Source: Lactarius indigo (taxonomy: Eukaryota > Basidiomycota > Agaricomycetes > Russulales > Russulaceae). From it: a stretch of DNA of 64,000 bases. This document shows positions 53,380 through 62,489 of the stretch, piece after piece. The DNA lies in the NCBI GenBank assembly GCA_025766275.1, contig JAFKAC010000032.1, positions 1 to 64,000 of the forward strand, given 5' to 3'. The notes under the pieces were generated by a model. That model saw only the letters and a list, made by a program, of their open reading frames with translations. It did not search any database and was not told the origin of the DNA. Position numbers and translations under genes: made by a program. Position 1 is the first letter of the stretch, and each line of letters starts with the position of its first letter.

Positions 53380-56300
53380 ACCCATCGGCCTGGGTGAGGG
53401 CAGTTAATTGTAACAGTGTAATCATGACTCGCTATCGTTCTATGAGAGTTCCAGTATCGATTCGCACCAGTTACGCAATGGCCGACATACGCGCATTAGT
53501 CGACTCAGGAGCAACCCATTGCTTCATGAAACCATCATTCGCAAAAAGAATGGGACTTGGAACCAAACCACTCGATGTTCCAAAGAAAATATGGAACATT
53601 GATAACACAGAAAATAAATCGGGGCGTATCACCCATTATACCGATGTTGATGTCCAAACTAAAGGCATTCACAAGGAAATCCGCTTCCTCATCACAGACA
53701 TCGGAAACGAAGATATCGTGTTAGGCTATCCCTGGCTTGCCATCTATGACCCGCATATTAAATGGTCACAAGCGGCCATACACGAAGACATGCTCCCCAT
53801 CATTATTCGATCAATCAATCCCTACATTAAAACAACGCCCGTAGTGGCAGCAGCTGTCATTCAAAATGATGATTATGAGGTCGTACACTCCTGCGTCATC
53901 ACTGATGAACAACGACAGCAATTTGAAGAAGGATGCCGAATCAGGGCCACTGCCACTGATCTCGCCATAGCCGCTCAACAATATGTCACGAAAGCTGAGT
54001 TACCCTCCGAATATCGCGAGTTTGAACGCCTCTTCAGTGAAGAAGCATCGGACAGGTTTCCACCCAGCAGGCCCTGGGATCACGCCATTGAATTCAAACC
54101 AGGAACAGCCGACGCGATTGACTGCAAAATATACCCCATGACACAAGAAGAGGACAAGAAATTACGCGAGTGGATCGACGAACAACTCAAAAAGGGGTAT
54201 ATAAGACCCTCCAAATCCCCTTACGCGTCATCCTTTTTCTTCATCAAGAAAAAGGATGGAAAACTACGACCCGTCCAAGACTATCGAAAAATCAACGCCA
54301 TCACCATCCGCAACCAATACCCTCTTCCCCTCATTTCTGACCTCATTACCGACCTCAGTAACGCCCACATCTACACTAAGCTCGACGTTAGATGGGGGTA
54401 TAACAATGTACGCATCAAAGAAGGAGATGAAGAAAAGGTGGCATTCAAAACACGTTACGGCTTATTCGAACCCACGGTGATGTTTTTCGGCTTAACCAAC
54501 TCCCCGGCAACGTTCCAGACGATGATGAACTTCATCTTCAGGGACATCATCGCAAAACATGAAAAACGCGGCACAGTTATTCACGTCTACATGGACGATA
54601 TCGGTATCGCCACGGGACTTGACCATTCGCTGCAGGACCATATCGAAGCTGTCAAAGACGTGCTCCGTGTATCCGCGGAGCATGATTTGTATTACAAACT
54701 CGAAAAATGTCTCTTCCACTCCCCACGCATGGATTACCTGGGGGTAATCCTTGAAAAGGGGGTGACACGCATGGACCCTGTCAAAATTTCGGGCATCAAG
54801 GATTGGCCTACGCCAACGAAGGTTAAGGACGTCCGCTCTTTTCTTGGCTTCTGCAATTTTTACAGACCTTTCATACGAGGATTCGCAACCAAAGCACGAC
54901 CATTGAACAAACTTACACGCAAAGATACCGAATGGCACTGGGGCGCGGAAGAAGAAAAGGCATTCCAAGACCTTAAAACCCTCGTCACTAGCGAACCGGT
55001 CTTAGTGCATCCAGATCTTACGCAACAATTTGAGTTAGAAGTCGACGCATCGGGTTTTGCCACGGGAGCAGTCCTTCTTCAACGGAAAACAGATGGTAAA
55101 CGACACCCTATTGGCTACTACTCGTCCACCCTCAACGAAGCCGAACGAAATTATGACATTTACGACCTCGAACTCCTGGCCATTGTCAAAGCCTTTCGCC
55201 ACTGGAGACCCCTCCTAGCGGGCTCCCCTCACAAGATCAAAGTATTTTCCGATCACCTTAACTTACAATATTGGAAGTCACCACAAAAGATTAGCAGACG
55301 TGTAGCCAGGGAAGTACTCGAACTTTCGGAATACGACTTCGAAATTCACCACATCAAAGGTACCTCCAACGGGCGCGCCGATGCACTATCCCAAAGACCA
55401 GATTACGATCAAGGAGAAAATGACAACGAAGGCATAACAGTACTGCCCGAAAGTGTCTTTGCGCGTGCCACCACACTAGACGAACCGCGACACCCCCACT
55501 GGAGACCCGAGATCCTACCTGTAGAGATGACGCCAGAACATCCCATTTACGAACAAGACACAGCTAAGTTGAAACCCTGGGTTGACGCTCACAAATTAAA
55601 AGACATCGAAGGAACATGGTACAAGAACGGACGTCGAGTAGTCACCGGAGGCATCCATGACAAGCGTACTATTATCGCCGCTCACCATGACTCCCCCGTC
55701 TACGGCCATCCTGGTATCAAACGTACTCTCCAACTTACTGAACGACATTACTGGTGGCCGCAAATGAAGAACGACGTCATGGATTACGTCAAAGGTTGTG
55801 CAGAATGTCAGCGACACAAAGTCAACCTCCGACCTATCAGAGCACCCCTACAACCCATCTACCCTAAACCGGAAGCCCTGCCATTCGAGACCATCGCAGT
55901 AGACTTTATTACCAAACTCCCCGTCTCTCGCGGTTACGATTCCATTCTCACGGTGACAGATCACGATTGCACTAAAGCTGCTATCTTCATCCCTTGTAAT
56001 GAAGAGATAACGGCCGAGGGAACGGCTGCCCTGTATGTCTCTCATGTTTTCCCACGATTTGGACTCCCTTTGCGTGTTATCAGCGACCGAGATCCCCGCT
56101 TCGCATCAAAGTTCATGCGGGAGATGTGTAAAATCCTTGGCATCAGCCAAAACATCTCAACCGCTTATCACCCCAGGACTGACGGCCAATCGGAGCGAAC
56201 AAATCAATGGCTGGAGCAGTATCTCCACTTCTGGGTAAATGAACGGCAAGACGATTGGGTCCGTTATCTGCCTATGGCAGAATTCACGCACAACAACTGG

Positions 56301-58154
56301 CCTAACGAGACCACACGAGAGTCTCCCTTCTTTCTCCTGTCCGGGTTCAACCCTCGCGCTGATTGGACCGACAGGCCTTCCCCCATCCCACAAGTATCAT
56401 TAAGACTAGACCAATTTAAACAAGCGCGACAGCGCGCTTTCTCCTGCATGCTCCGGGCGCAGAAGTCATGGGTCAAACATAAAGATACGCCCAAATTCAA
56501 AGAAGGAGACCTCGTGTGGCTAGAAGGACGCCACTTACGCACCCATCAACCAACCGCAAAACTAGCGGCTAAACGACACGGACCATTTAAGGTCATCCAG
56601 GTGATGTCCCCTGTTAATTATCAACTCGAGCTTCCCACGCAGTGGAGCATCCATGACGTGTTCCACATAGATCTCCTCACGCCTTATCGTGAAACACCCA
56701 CGCACGGACCAAATTATCAGCGCCCACCACCTGATTTGGTCGATAACGAGGAAGAATACGAAGTCGAGAAGATTCTAGACTCCCGGCGATTCGGCAGAAG
56801 ACGTCGACTTCAATACCTTGTCAAATGGAAGGGCTATCCGGACTCAGACAATCAATGGATAGATAAGGATGACGTATTTGCCGACGAAGCCATTCGGGAC
56901 TTCAAACATTCCAACCCCGACAGGGAAACGCATATAAGGGTAGCCTCCAGTCGTGATAAGTCCCCATCTCCCATTTACTCCATGCCCTCTACTCGACACA
57001 ATGACCAGCTCGCACTCCTCTCTACCCTTGTCAACGACTCCTCCGCCACGCTTGTCAACCCCGACTCCACCAATGACACCGCAACCACTAGAACTACGGG
57101 AGGAGGCCGTCCCTCCATGCAGCATGAGGAAAACGGCCCTATCACTGGTGAAGAATTGCACCAGACACTGCAACGATTCCCTATGCCCGTACAGGGAACT
57201 CTCGACGACGATCCAGCAACAACTCAACCAGTACCTCCGCCAATGTATGCCCTCACAAACCCCGACACCGGTGAGCCCGAAGTCTTCCTCACAGAAGACG
57301 AGCTTTTTCGGCTTCAAGCAGCTGTCCCGCGCGGTGAAACCACCCGACGCCATGCAGAAGTACAAACAAGAATGGAAGGAGACGGCGGGGCGGTGGCAGC
57401 AGGAGCAACTGCATATCGCTGCCTGCCGACGCCGAATGATGAAGGAGCGGAGGGAATATTGGACGAGGATGAGGATGAAGACGAGCTTGGAGACCACTAC
57501 CCCATCAGGCACGCATTCCTTAACCATGAATTCTACGCTGAAGATCCAGCCGCCACTCCCTACCTCGTCGACGCAGCGGGGGGGCCTCTACACCGAGGAC
57601 GAGTCGCCGTGGCACAAGCGGCTCGTTATACACCAATGGGCGAACGAGACCCAGCAACCAGGGCCATCGTCCCTGAAGGGTTCCGGGTCAATCGAGGACC
57701 CGATTACATTCCGTTCCCGATCAAACTCCCCAACGGACCGACGGTACAAGCATCCCACGTACAGGTTATCCGAGGGGGAGACCCCTTCGTACTCGGATTA
57801 GCTCCGGGGTCGGGTTTCCTTTACGGTAAACCCCTCTACACCACCCCCCATCTCCCAAAAAATAACCGTGCATTCATCCCACACAAGGAGTACTTCATGC
57901 TCCGCGACCGACACCCCACGGACCTATTACTAATGCGCATTGGGGATGTCACTCTCACCCAGGAGCTGCGGCGGTTCAGGCAATTTGCGTTTGCCAAAGA
58001 TCAGCTGGACAAGCGGATTCGGCAGCTGCAGATGGAGAGGGAGATGGTGGTCGCGGACAAAAGGGACAGTCTCTATCAGCTGGAGTGTGCTAACATACTG
58101 GCTAGGATGGAAGATGAAGCGGAACGAATGAGGACGGAATCGGTAGCGGATTAG
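53361..58154 (+). CDS. pol: Element E2 pol polyprotein, intact
   Basis: It is entered by -1 shift and open to TAG 58152, about 1,597 residues. Protease VDSGATHCFM near 53503; RT with SSFFFIKKKDGKLRPVQDY near 54230 and VYMDDIGIAT near 54587; hairpin plus purine tract 54731-54765; RNase H LEVDASGFATGAVL near 55038; integrase with GCAECQRHKVNL, VDFITKLPVS, VISDRDPRF and NQWLEQYLHF (55690-56260); integrase C-terminal GDLVWLEGRHL; chromodomain LQYLVKWKGYPDSDNQWI near 56812; extension with PEGFRVNRGPDYIPFPI, ASHVQVIRGGDPFVLG, LYGKPLY and a terminal charged helix. All catalytic motifs are present, so it could supply enzymes in trans. Confidence 0.95.
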   Translation, partial: GFSGRLNPSAWVRAVNCNSVIMTRYRSMRVPVSIRTSYAMADIRALVDSGATHCFMKPSFAKRMGLGTKPLDVPKKIWNIDNTENKSGRITHYTDVDVQTKGIHKEIRFLITDIGNEDIVLGYPWLAIYDPHIKWSQAAIHEDMLPIIIRSINPYIKTTPVVAAAVIQNDDYEVVHSCVITDEQRQQFEEGCRIRATATDLAIAAQQYVTKAELPSEYREFERLFSEEASDRFPPSRPWDHAIEFKPGTADAIDCKIYPMTQEEDKKLREWIDEQLKKGYIRPSKSPYASSFFFIKKKDGKLRPVQDYRKINAITIRNQYPLPLISDLITDLSNAHIYTKLDVRWGYNNVRIKEGDEEKVAFKTRYGLFEPTVMFFGLTNSPATFQTMMNFIFRDIIAKHEKRGTVIHVYMDDIGIATGLDHSLQDHIEAVKDVLRVSAEHDLYYKLEKCLFHSPRMDYLGVILEKGVTRMDPVKISGIKDWPTPTKVKDVRSFLGFCNFYRPFIRGFATKARPLNKLTRKDTEWHWGAEEEKAFQDLKTLVTSEPVLVHPDLTQQFELEVDASGFATGAVLLQRKTDGKRHPIGYYSSTLNEAERNYDIYDLELLAIVKAFRHWRPLLAGSPHKIKVFSDHLNLQYWKSPQKISRRVAREVLELSEYDFEIHHIKGTSNGRADALSQRPDYDQGENDNEGITVLPESVFARATTLDEPRHPHWRPEILPVEMTPEHPIYEQDTAKLKPWVDAHKLKDIEGTWYKNGRRVVTGGIHDKRTIIAAHHDSPVYGHPGIKRTLQLTERHYWWPQMKNDVMDYVKGCAECQRHKVNLRPIRAPLQPIYPKPEALPFETIAVDFITKLPVSRGYDSILTVTDHDCTKAAIFIPCNEEITAEGTAALYVSHVFPRFGLPLRVISDRDPRFASKFMREMCKILGISQNISTAYHPRTDGQSERTNQWLEQYLHFWVNERQDDWVRYLPMAEFTHNNWPNETTRESPFFLLSGFNPRADWTDRPSPIPQVSLRLDQFKQARQRAFSCMLRAQKSWVKHKDTPKFKEGDLVWLEGRHLRTHQPTAKLAAKRHGPFKVIQVMSPVNYQLELPTQWSIHDVFHIDLLTPYRETPTHGPNYQRPPPDLVDNEEEYEVEKILDSRRFGRRRRLQYLVKWKGYPDSDNQWIDKDDVFADEAIRDFKHSNPDRETHIRVASSRDKSPSPIYSMPSTRHNDQLALLSTLVNDSSATLVNPDSTNDTATTRTTGGGRPSMQHEENGPITGEELHQTLQRFPMPVQGTLDDDPATTQPVPPPMYALTNPDTGEPEVFLTEDELFRLQAAVPRGETTRRHAEVQTRMEGDGGAVAAGATAYRCLPTPNDEGAEGILDEDEDEDELGDHYPIRHAFLNHEFYAEDPAATPYLVDAAGGPLHRGRVAVAQAARYTPMGERDPATRAIVPEGFRVNRGPDYIPFPIKLPNGPTVQASHVQVIRGGDPFVLGLAPGSGFLYGKPLYTTPHLPKNNRAFIPHKEYFMLRDRHPTDLLLMRIGDVTLTQELRRFRQFAFAKDQLDKRIRQLQMEREMVVADKRDSLYQLECANILARMEDEAERMRTESVAD
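54731..54765 (+). promoter_or_regulatory. Hairpin and internal polypurine tract in pol
   Basis: GGATTACC (54731-54738), loop TGGG, GGTAATCC (54743-54750), then TGAAAAGGGGGTGA (54752-54765), identical to the 14-nt 3' purine tract. The 28 nt from 54729 are identical in B, C, D, E1 and E2, though flanking codons vary. It may act as a central polypurine tract giving a second plus-strand start. Seen directly; the role is inferred. Confidence 0.65.
56953..57801 (+). CDS. Overlapping +1-frame ORF in the E2 pol tail
   Basis: A 282-codon frame, +1 to pol, from shortly after the chromodomain to 57801. The first 130 residues are Ser/Thr/Pro-rich. Residues about 133-172 (57349-57468) form a charged helix with WKETAGRWQQEQLHIA, and the end has SLKGSGSIEDPITF. 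In the same window the pol frame of E2 (GDGGAVAAGATAYRCLP) bears no resemblance to the C or D pol frame, while this frame does resemble their +1 frames. No ATG is shared; entry by +1 shift or reinitiation is inferred. Function unknown. Confidence 0.55.
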   Translation: MISPHLPFTPCPLLDTMTSSHSSLPLSTTPPPRLSTPTPPMTPQPLELREEAVPPCSMRKTALSLVKNCTRHCNDSLCPYRELSTTIQQQLNQYLRQCMPSQTPTPVSPKSSSQKTSFFGFKQLSRAVKPPDAMQKYKQEWKETAGRWQQEQLHIAACRRRMMKERREYWTRMRMKTSLETTTPSGTHSLTMNSTLKIQPPLPTSSTQRGGLYTEDESPWHKRLVIHQWANETQQPGPSSLKGSGSIEDPITFRSRSNSPTDRRYKHPTYRLSEGETPSYSD

Positions 58155-58186
58155 TGAGGTGGGCCTCACTCCTGAAAAGGGGGTGA

Positions 58187-58686
58187 TGTTACGGAACGGT
58201 ACGGACTTCACGACTCATGACTGGTTATGACTATGGTCCGGTATCAGTATTAGTCATGGACTCTTACTTCGCATCAGTCAGCATAGTAGTTCGCATGTGA
58301 TTGTGACTCATGTATGACTCATTCCTAGGATAGCGGTACTAGGGTTCGAGCTAGTTACGCTATTGGTTACGTACTATTTGAGCGGCGCTTTAAAGCCCGC
58401 ATGTATCTGTATAAGTAGTCGACTCGGAAGACCAAGAGTCCCCATCTTGGTCTTCTTCAATCCACCGCTTGACTCGTTTCCTATCTGCCTTAGTCTTTGG
58501 CTAAGTGTGCCTCCGCTCGTGTCTACCAAGGATACTCCTTCTTATCCCTTTCGCTGCAGTGTGAGCTAGAGGAGCCCCTGTTCAGCTTGCGTTGGGTTGA
58601 CACGTGATCCCCATTTGCCTAACTTTCGCTAAGTCGATTACGCCTACTATAAGTCCAGGTCGGACTAACACTGGTGGAGCGTAACA
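58187..58686 (+). repeat. 3' LTR of element E2
   Basis: It is preceded by TGAAAAGGGGGTGA (58173-58186) and has the same length as the 5' LTR. The seven differences by eye are all C/T or G/A, mostly at CpG. Confidence 0.96.
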
Positions 58687-58691
58687 GTTAT

Positions 58692-60488
58692 GATCCACAA
58701 GCAGATTGGACGGATAAGCCATCCCCTCTTCCCCAAGTAACGGAGCGGCTGACACAATTGAAAGAGGCTAGAGAGGACGCCCAACGCCTCATGAAGAAGA
58801 CGCAAGAAGCCTGGGTCTGTAACAAAGATACACCCAAGTTCAAAAACGGGGATCTTGTTTGGTTAGAAGGTAAACACCTGCGGACCAATCAACCCACGGC
58901 GAAATTAGCGGCGCGATGCCACGGACCCTTTCGGGTAGTTCAGGTGATGTCCCCCTATAATTATCGATTGGAACTTCCCACGCAGTGAAGCATTCACCCA
59001 GTGTTCCACATCGATTTGCTCACGCCATACAAGCAAACCCTGATTCATGGGGAAAACTTCACACGACCGCCACCTGAGCTGATTGATGGAGAAGAAGAAT
59101 ATGAAGTCGAGGCCATTCTAGATTCTCGGCACTTCGGCAGAGGACGACGCCTTCAATACTTGGTCAAATGGAAGGGATACCCAGACTCGGAGAACCAGTG
59201 GGTCAACAAGGATGACGTCTTTGCACCTGAGGCCCTCCGCCTATATCAGGAAACACAGATGCACAGGAAAACGATTAAAATGGGCAGCGCAAAGACAGAG
59301 GAAAGTCATCCCCTCTTCCTACGTGCCACTACCACCCTTATGCCTACATCCCCATTGCGACATGTCACACAAGCGCAACTCCTCGACTCCCTCACAGAGG
59401 ACGCCCACACCCTCTTGGCTGAGGACGATGACACCGAAGTACCCAACACTCAGCTCGCGCCATGGACACCTCTTACGCCAGCAGAGGGGCCCATCACCGT
59501 GCAAGAATGGATCAACGTTGTCACCAGATTCCCCGACCCAACAACTACTGCCGACGACGAACGAGCAGTCGTCCACGTCTTCCGAAATGAAGACGGTGAG
59601 CGCAAACCGATCGCCGCTATCCCCCCAAGCGACGACCTCATCGGCGTTCGTGGAGTTTTCCCGAGCAACAACCAGCGTTCAAGCGCTGATGGAGTATGAG
59701 TTGGAGGGGTGGAGGAGAGTAGCAGCGGAGTGGCAGAAGGAGCAGTTGGACTCAGCCGTGGCCCGACTGAGAGAGATGCGCGAGCGACGGCAGCGATGGC
59801 AGCAGCTGAGGCTGGCCATGACGACGAAGATTATTACCCGGCGAGACACTCCTTCCTTCGAACGAAACGCGACGCTGATAATCCCCGGGTCACACCCTGG
59901 CTCGTCCACTCCGACGGGTCCCCCATGTATCGAGGACGTGTGCGCGTGCCTGGTGCCGCTGATCACCGTCCGTTCACCGCCGCCGAGGACCCCACGCATG
60001 TCATTGCGCCTGAAGGGTTCCGGGCGAACCGACGACCCCATTACATTCAATACCCCATCACCGGACCCAACGGAGTAGAGCGGGACGCGTCGCACGTTCA
60101 GATTATTGGAGGGGCAGACCCCCTCATACTAGGAGTTATACCGGGCTCGCCGCACGTATACGGTAAGCCCTTCTACGCTGAGCCCCACGTGTCGGCCGCG
60201 CTCTGTCCCACGTACCCCCACGAGGACCTTGTCGTCTTCAAGGCGGACCGAATCACCGACCGCGCGCTCAACTGCATTAACAACGAGTTGCTTACAGCTG
60301 AGGTTACGCGCTTCCGCGCGGCCAGCTACAAGCTCGACCGTCTTCGCGCTCGAGTTAGCCAACTCCGAGCCATGATCGAATGTGCACAGGACGACAGAAG
60401 GGACTCCATTTATCGGCTGGAGCGAGCGACGGCGCTGGAGCACATTGCCGATGAACAACGCGATTGGCCGGTGAGGGACTTTCGGTGA
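58692..60488 (+). pseudogene. pol: Element D pol, part 2 (integrase end to extension)
   Basis: It continues the frame of 50873 with ADWTDKPSPLPQV, GDLVWLEGKHL, the chromodomain LQYLVKWKGYPDSENQWV near 59154 and the extension (PEGFRANRRPHYI, ASHVQIIGGADPLILG, YGKPFY), ending at TGA 60486. TGA at 58986 replaces TGG (QWSIHP in relatives), and TGA at 59697 falls where the +1 frame, not pol, is conserved between families. A purine tract (60506-60519) and the 3' LTR follow. Confidence 0.9.
59212..60078 (+). CDS. Overlapping +1-frame ORF in the D pol tail
   Basis: A 288-codon frame from an ATG inside the chromodomain region, +1 to pol. It carries EGWRRVAAEWQKEQL (about 59701-59745), ERRQRW, DTPSFERNATLIIPGS and SLRLKGSGRTDDPITF, very close to the C copy. 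It stays open across the pol stop at 59697. Confidence reflects comparison among copies, since no function is known. Confidence 0.55.
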   Translation: MTSLHLRPSAYIRKHRCTGKRLKWAAQRQRKVIPSSYVPLPPLCLHPHCDMSHKRNSSTPSQRTPTPSWLRTMTPKYPTLSSRHGHLLRQQRGPSPCKNGSTLSPDSPTQQLLPTTNEQSSTSSEMKTVSANRSPLSPQATTSSAFVEFSRATTSVQALMEYELEGWRRVAAEWQKEQLDSAVARLREMRERRQRWQQLRLAMTTKIITRRDTPSFERNATLIIPGSHPGSSTPTGPPCIEDVCACLVPLITVRSPPPRTPRMSLRLKGSGRTDDPITFNTPSPDPTE

Positions 60489-60519
60489 GTCTGGGGTCTC
60501 ACGCTGAAGAGGGGGTGAT

Positions 60520-61048
60520 GTCACGTTTCGTTCGAGTACCCTTACTGTACCGGTTGCAACTACGGCGGTAAGGTATATTAGTTGCGGACTTACCTATGGT
60601 GATACGGCAGTGCGATAGGAGATACGGTACGATTGCTGACTGAGGACTGACGCCACTAGTACTGGTACTAGTAGTATTAGGGTTCGAGTTGTTTCTGCGA
60701 TACGTTGGACACTACCTTACCGTGACTCATAGCAGCGCTTGAAAGCCTGCTGGATTTGTACTTAAACCGTGTTGCGAAGACCAAGATACACCATCTTGGT
60801 CTTCTTGAATCGTCACTTCTTTCTATTCTTTTTCGCTTCCTCTCTCCCTTTTCCTTCTCTCTGAGACTGTCGAAATTGCGTCCAACTCCCGTTGTGACTC
60901 AGCATAGAGATATCAAGTCCTGCCGGTGTACCTCCGTGTATTCACTAAGGCAGGAGCATGGACCTTCGTGTCATCGTGTCAGGACATTTGCTAAGTTGTC
61001 GCTGCCTCTATCGAGCTCAAGTCGAGCTAACGTCGTGACGACGTTACA
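60520..61048 (+). repeat. 3' LTR of element D
   Basis: It starts TGTCACGTTTCGTTCG, ends GACGACGTTACA and is followed by attcg (61049-61053). It is one base shorter than the 5' copy, in a run of C near its start. Confidence 0.96.
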
Positions 61049-61053
61049 ATTCG

Positions 61054-61122
61054 CCTATCTTTCGCTAAGTCGATTATGCCTGTCCCATGTCCAAGTCGGA
61101 CTAACGCCGGTGGAGCGTAACA
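61054..61122 (+). repeat. 3' LTR of E1, right part
   Basis: The final 69 bp (GCTAAGTCGATTATGCC ... GGAGCGTAACA) complete the LTR begun at 44919 once D is removed. Confidence 0.92.
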
Positions 61123-61374
61123 CTTCTGAAACGACTACTTATACAGATACGCGTGGGCTTTGAAGCGCCGCTAGAACAGTCGGAAACCAGTAGTGTAACT
61201 AGCTCGAACCCTAGTACAGCTATCCTAGGAATGAGTCATACACAAGCTGCAATCACATGCGAACTACTATGCTGACTGATGCAATGTAAGAGTCCATGAC
61301 TAATACTAGTACCAGGCCGTAGTCATAACTGGCCATGAGTCATTCGTAACATGTAATTGGTCCGTACCGTAACA
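61123..61374 (-). repeat. E-family LTR fragment (U3 only), inverted
   Basis: Read on the minus strand it starts TGTTACGGTACGGACC at 61374 and follows the E LTR to GTATAAGTAGTCGTTTCAGAAG at 61123. It stops at the first arm of the R hairpin. It directly abuts the 3' end of E1 and interrupts the mariner gene on its other side. Confidence 0.9.
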
Positions 61375-62190
61375 TTGTGAATGGAAGCATTGTCAACGAC
61401 GAGTACAGAGTTGGGGAGTGGCCATTCGTTCATGAGCGGGAGTAAGCCCTGAACGAATCGCCGGAAGTCTGCGCCAGTGATAGCGTTCTCGACAACCTCC
61501 AGATGGATTATCCTGTCGAGGGAGATGGCTGGGAGTAGGGAGTACTTCGCCCCTCGGAACTGAAATTCGTACCAACAGGCACATTCGCCACGTAATGACC
61601 ACGCGTACGGCCTCCTCAAGGTCAGCCTGTTGAAATGGCTTTCGTCGGCGAACACGAGTTGTTCCGGGCAGAAGTGCCCATTGATGAGGTTTTTGAAGTC
61701 TTCTCGATCTTGTTCGTTTCGCTTGAGAGCAGTCTGTGTAACCTACAAGGTCGATGGTGAGGGTGGTGCAAGAATCAAGCAAAGATGACCCACCGTCTTC
61801 ATAGTGTAACCCTCCCTTTGGAGGGAATGCGTGATTGTTTGCACCGACACGTCGACATTGCAGACCTCACGCAGTTCAGTCTGCAGTTCTGTGAGAGCTA
61901 GATCAGGTCGATGAGCCACACAGTCACAAAGGAACTGTACATAATGAGACGACGACCGAATTGATAAATAAGACACATACCTTTCTATCCATTGTGGTGA
62001 GAATGCGCGGCCAACCTGCAACAACTGGCTTGCATGAAAAGTGACCAGTATCGCGATGTGTGCTTCGCAATCGCTTGAGAGATCGCACGCTAATTCCTGT
62101 AAGTTCGTGAATATCCGAGTTGTGAAGACCCTGGATGGACAAGGACATGGCCATTTCCTTGAGCTCATCCGAAATGTGGCAGCCGACCAT
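61375..62190 (-). pseudogene. Tc1/mariner-type DDE transposase, 3'-truncated
   Basis: On the minus strand ATG is at 62190 (MVGCHISDELKEMAMSL). Exons 62190-61981, 61934-61794 and 61742-61375 are separated by introns of 46 bp (61935-61980) and 51 bp (61743-61793), both GT-AG and phase-consistent. The N-terminus is a helix-turn-helix DNA-binding region (ISVRSLKRLRST). The catalytic core shows FADESHFNRL with the first Asp and VLVVDNASIHN with the second. The third acidic residue and C-terminus are missing because the inverted E LTR cuts in at 61374. Such enzymes excise and insert elements at TA. Exon frames are open, so only truncation disables it. Confidence 0.85.
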
Positions 62191-62489
62191 GGTCAGGGAG
62201 GGAAGACGGAGGCAGTTCAAGGGAGAGGTAGAGGACAAAAAAAAGGGAGAAAACCTTCCCCAATGGGCAGCATGTATGGGATAACCTTAAGTTTGCAGGC
62301 CCTTTGGCTGCGTGCCGTCCCAGCATCCCACAATAACTATTGAGTATCACGGATAACTATTTAATAACTGTATATTTGTGAGATACCATATTTCCTAGGA
62401 ATTTCAAACAATACTTAACTATGAACCCCGCACGTCAAATTTGGAGGTCAGCTGTCGTCCATTTTTACTCAAGGGGCCCCCCATTTTGG

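Larger units (their letters stand above)
50874..58686 (+). mobile_element. Gypsy element E2: full length (7,813 bp)
   Basis: Two 500-bp LTRs (50874-51373 and 58187-58686) differ by seven transitions by eye, and gttat is duplicated at 50869-50873 and 58687-58691. Pol is completely open; gag has two TGA stops. It is the youngest layer of the E1-D-E2 nest. Confidence 0.97.
45358..61048 (+). mobile_element. Gypsy element D with E2 nested in pol
   Basis: Its LTRs are 45358-45887 and 60520-61048, with attcg on both sides. The LTRs differ by about eight transitions and one base of length by eye. Gag and pol are full length once E2 (50874-58686) is removed, but carry several TGA stops. It is the sister family to B. 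Confidence 0.96.
40944..61122 (+). mobile_element. Gypsy element E1, 5'-truncated and split by D
   Basis: Coding starts inside RT at KSPYASSFFFIKKKDGK and proceeds through RNase H, integrase, chromodomain and tail to 44886, then the purine tract and 3' LTR from 44919. D entered that LTR at attcg (45353-45357 / 61049-61053). The LTR's last 69 bp resume at 61054 and end GCGTAACA at 61122. Protein sequence is very close to E2, so both are one family. Its 5' half is missing to the left of the G LTR. Confidence 0.93.
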
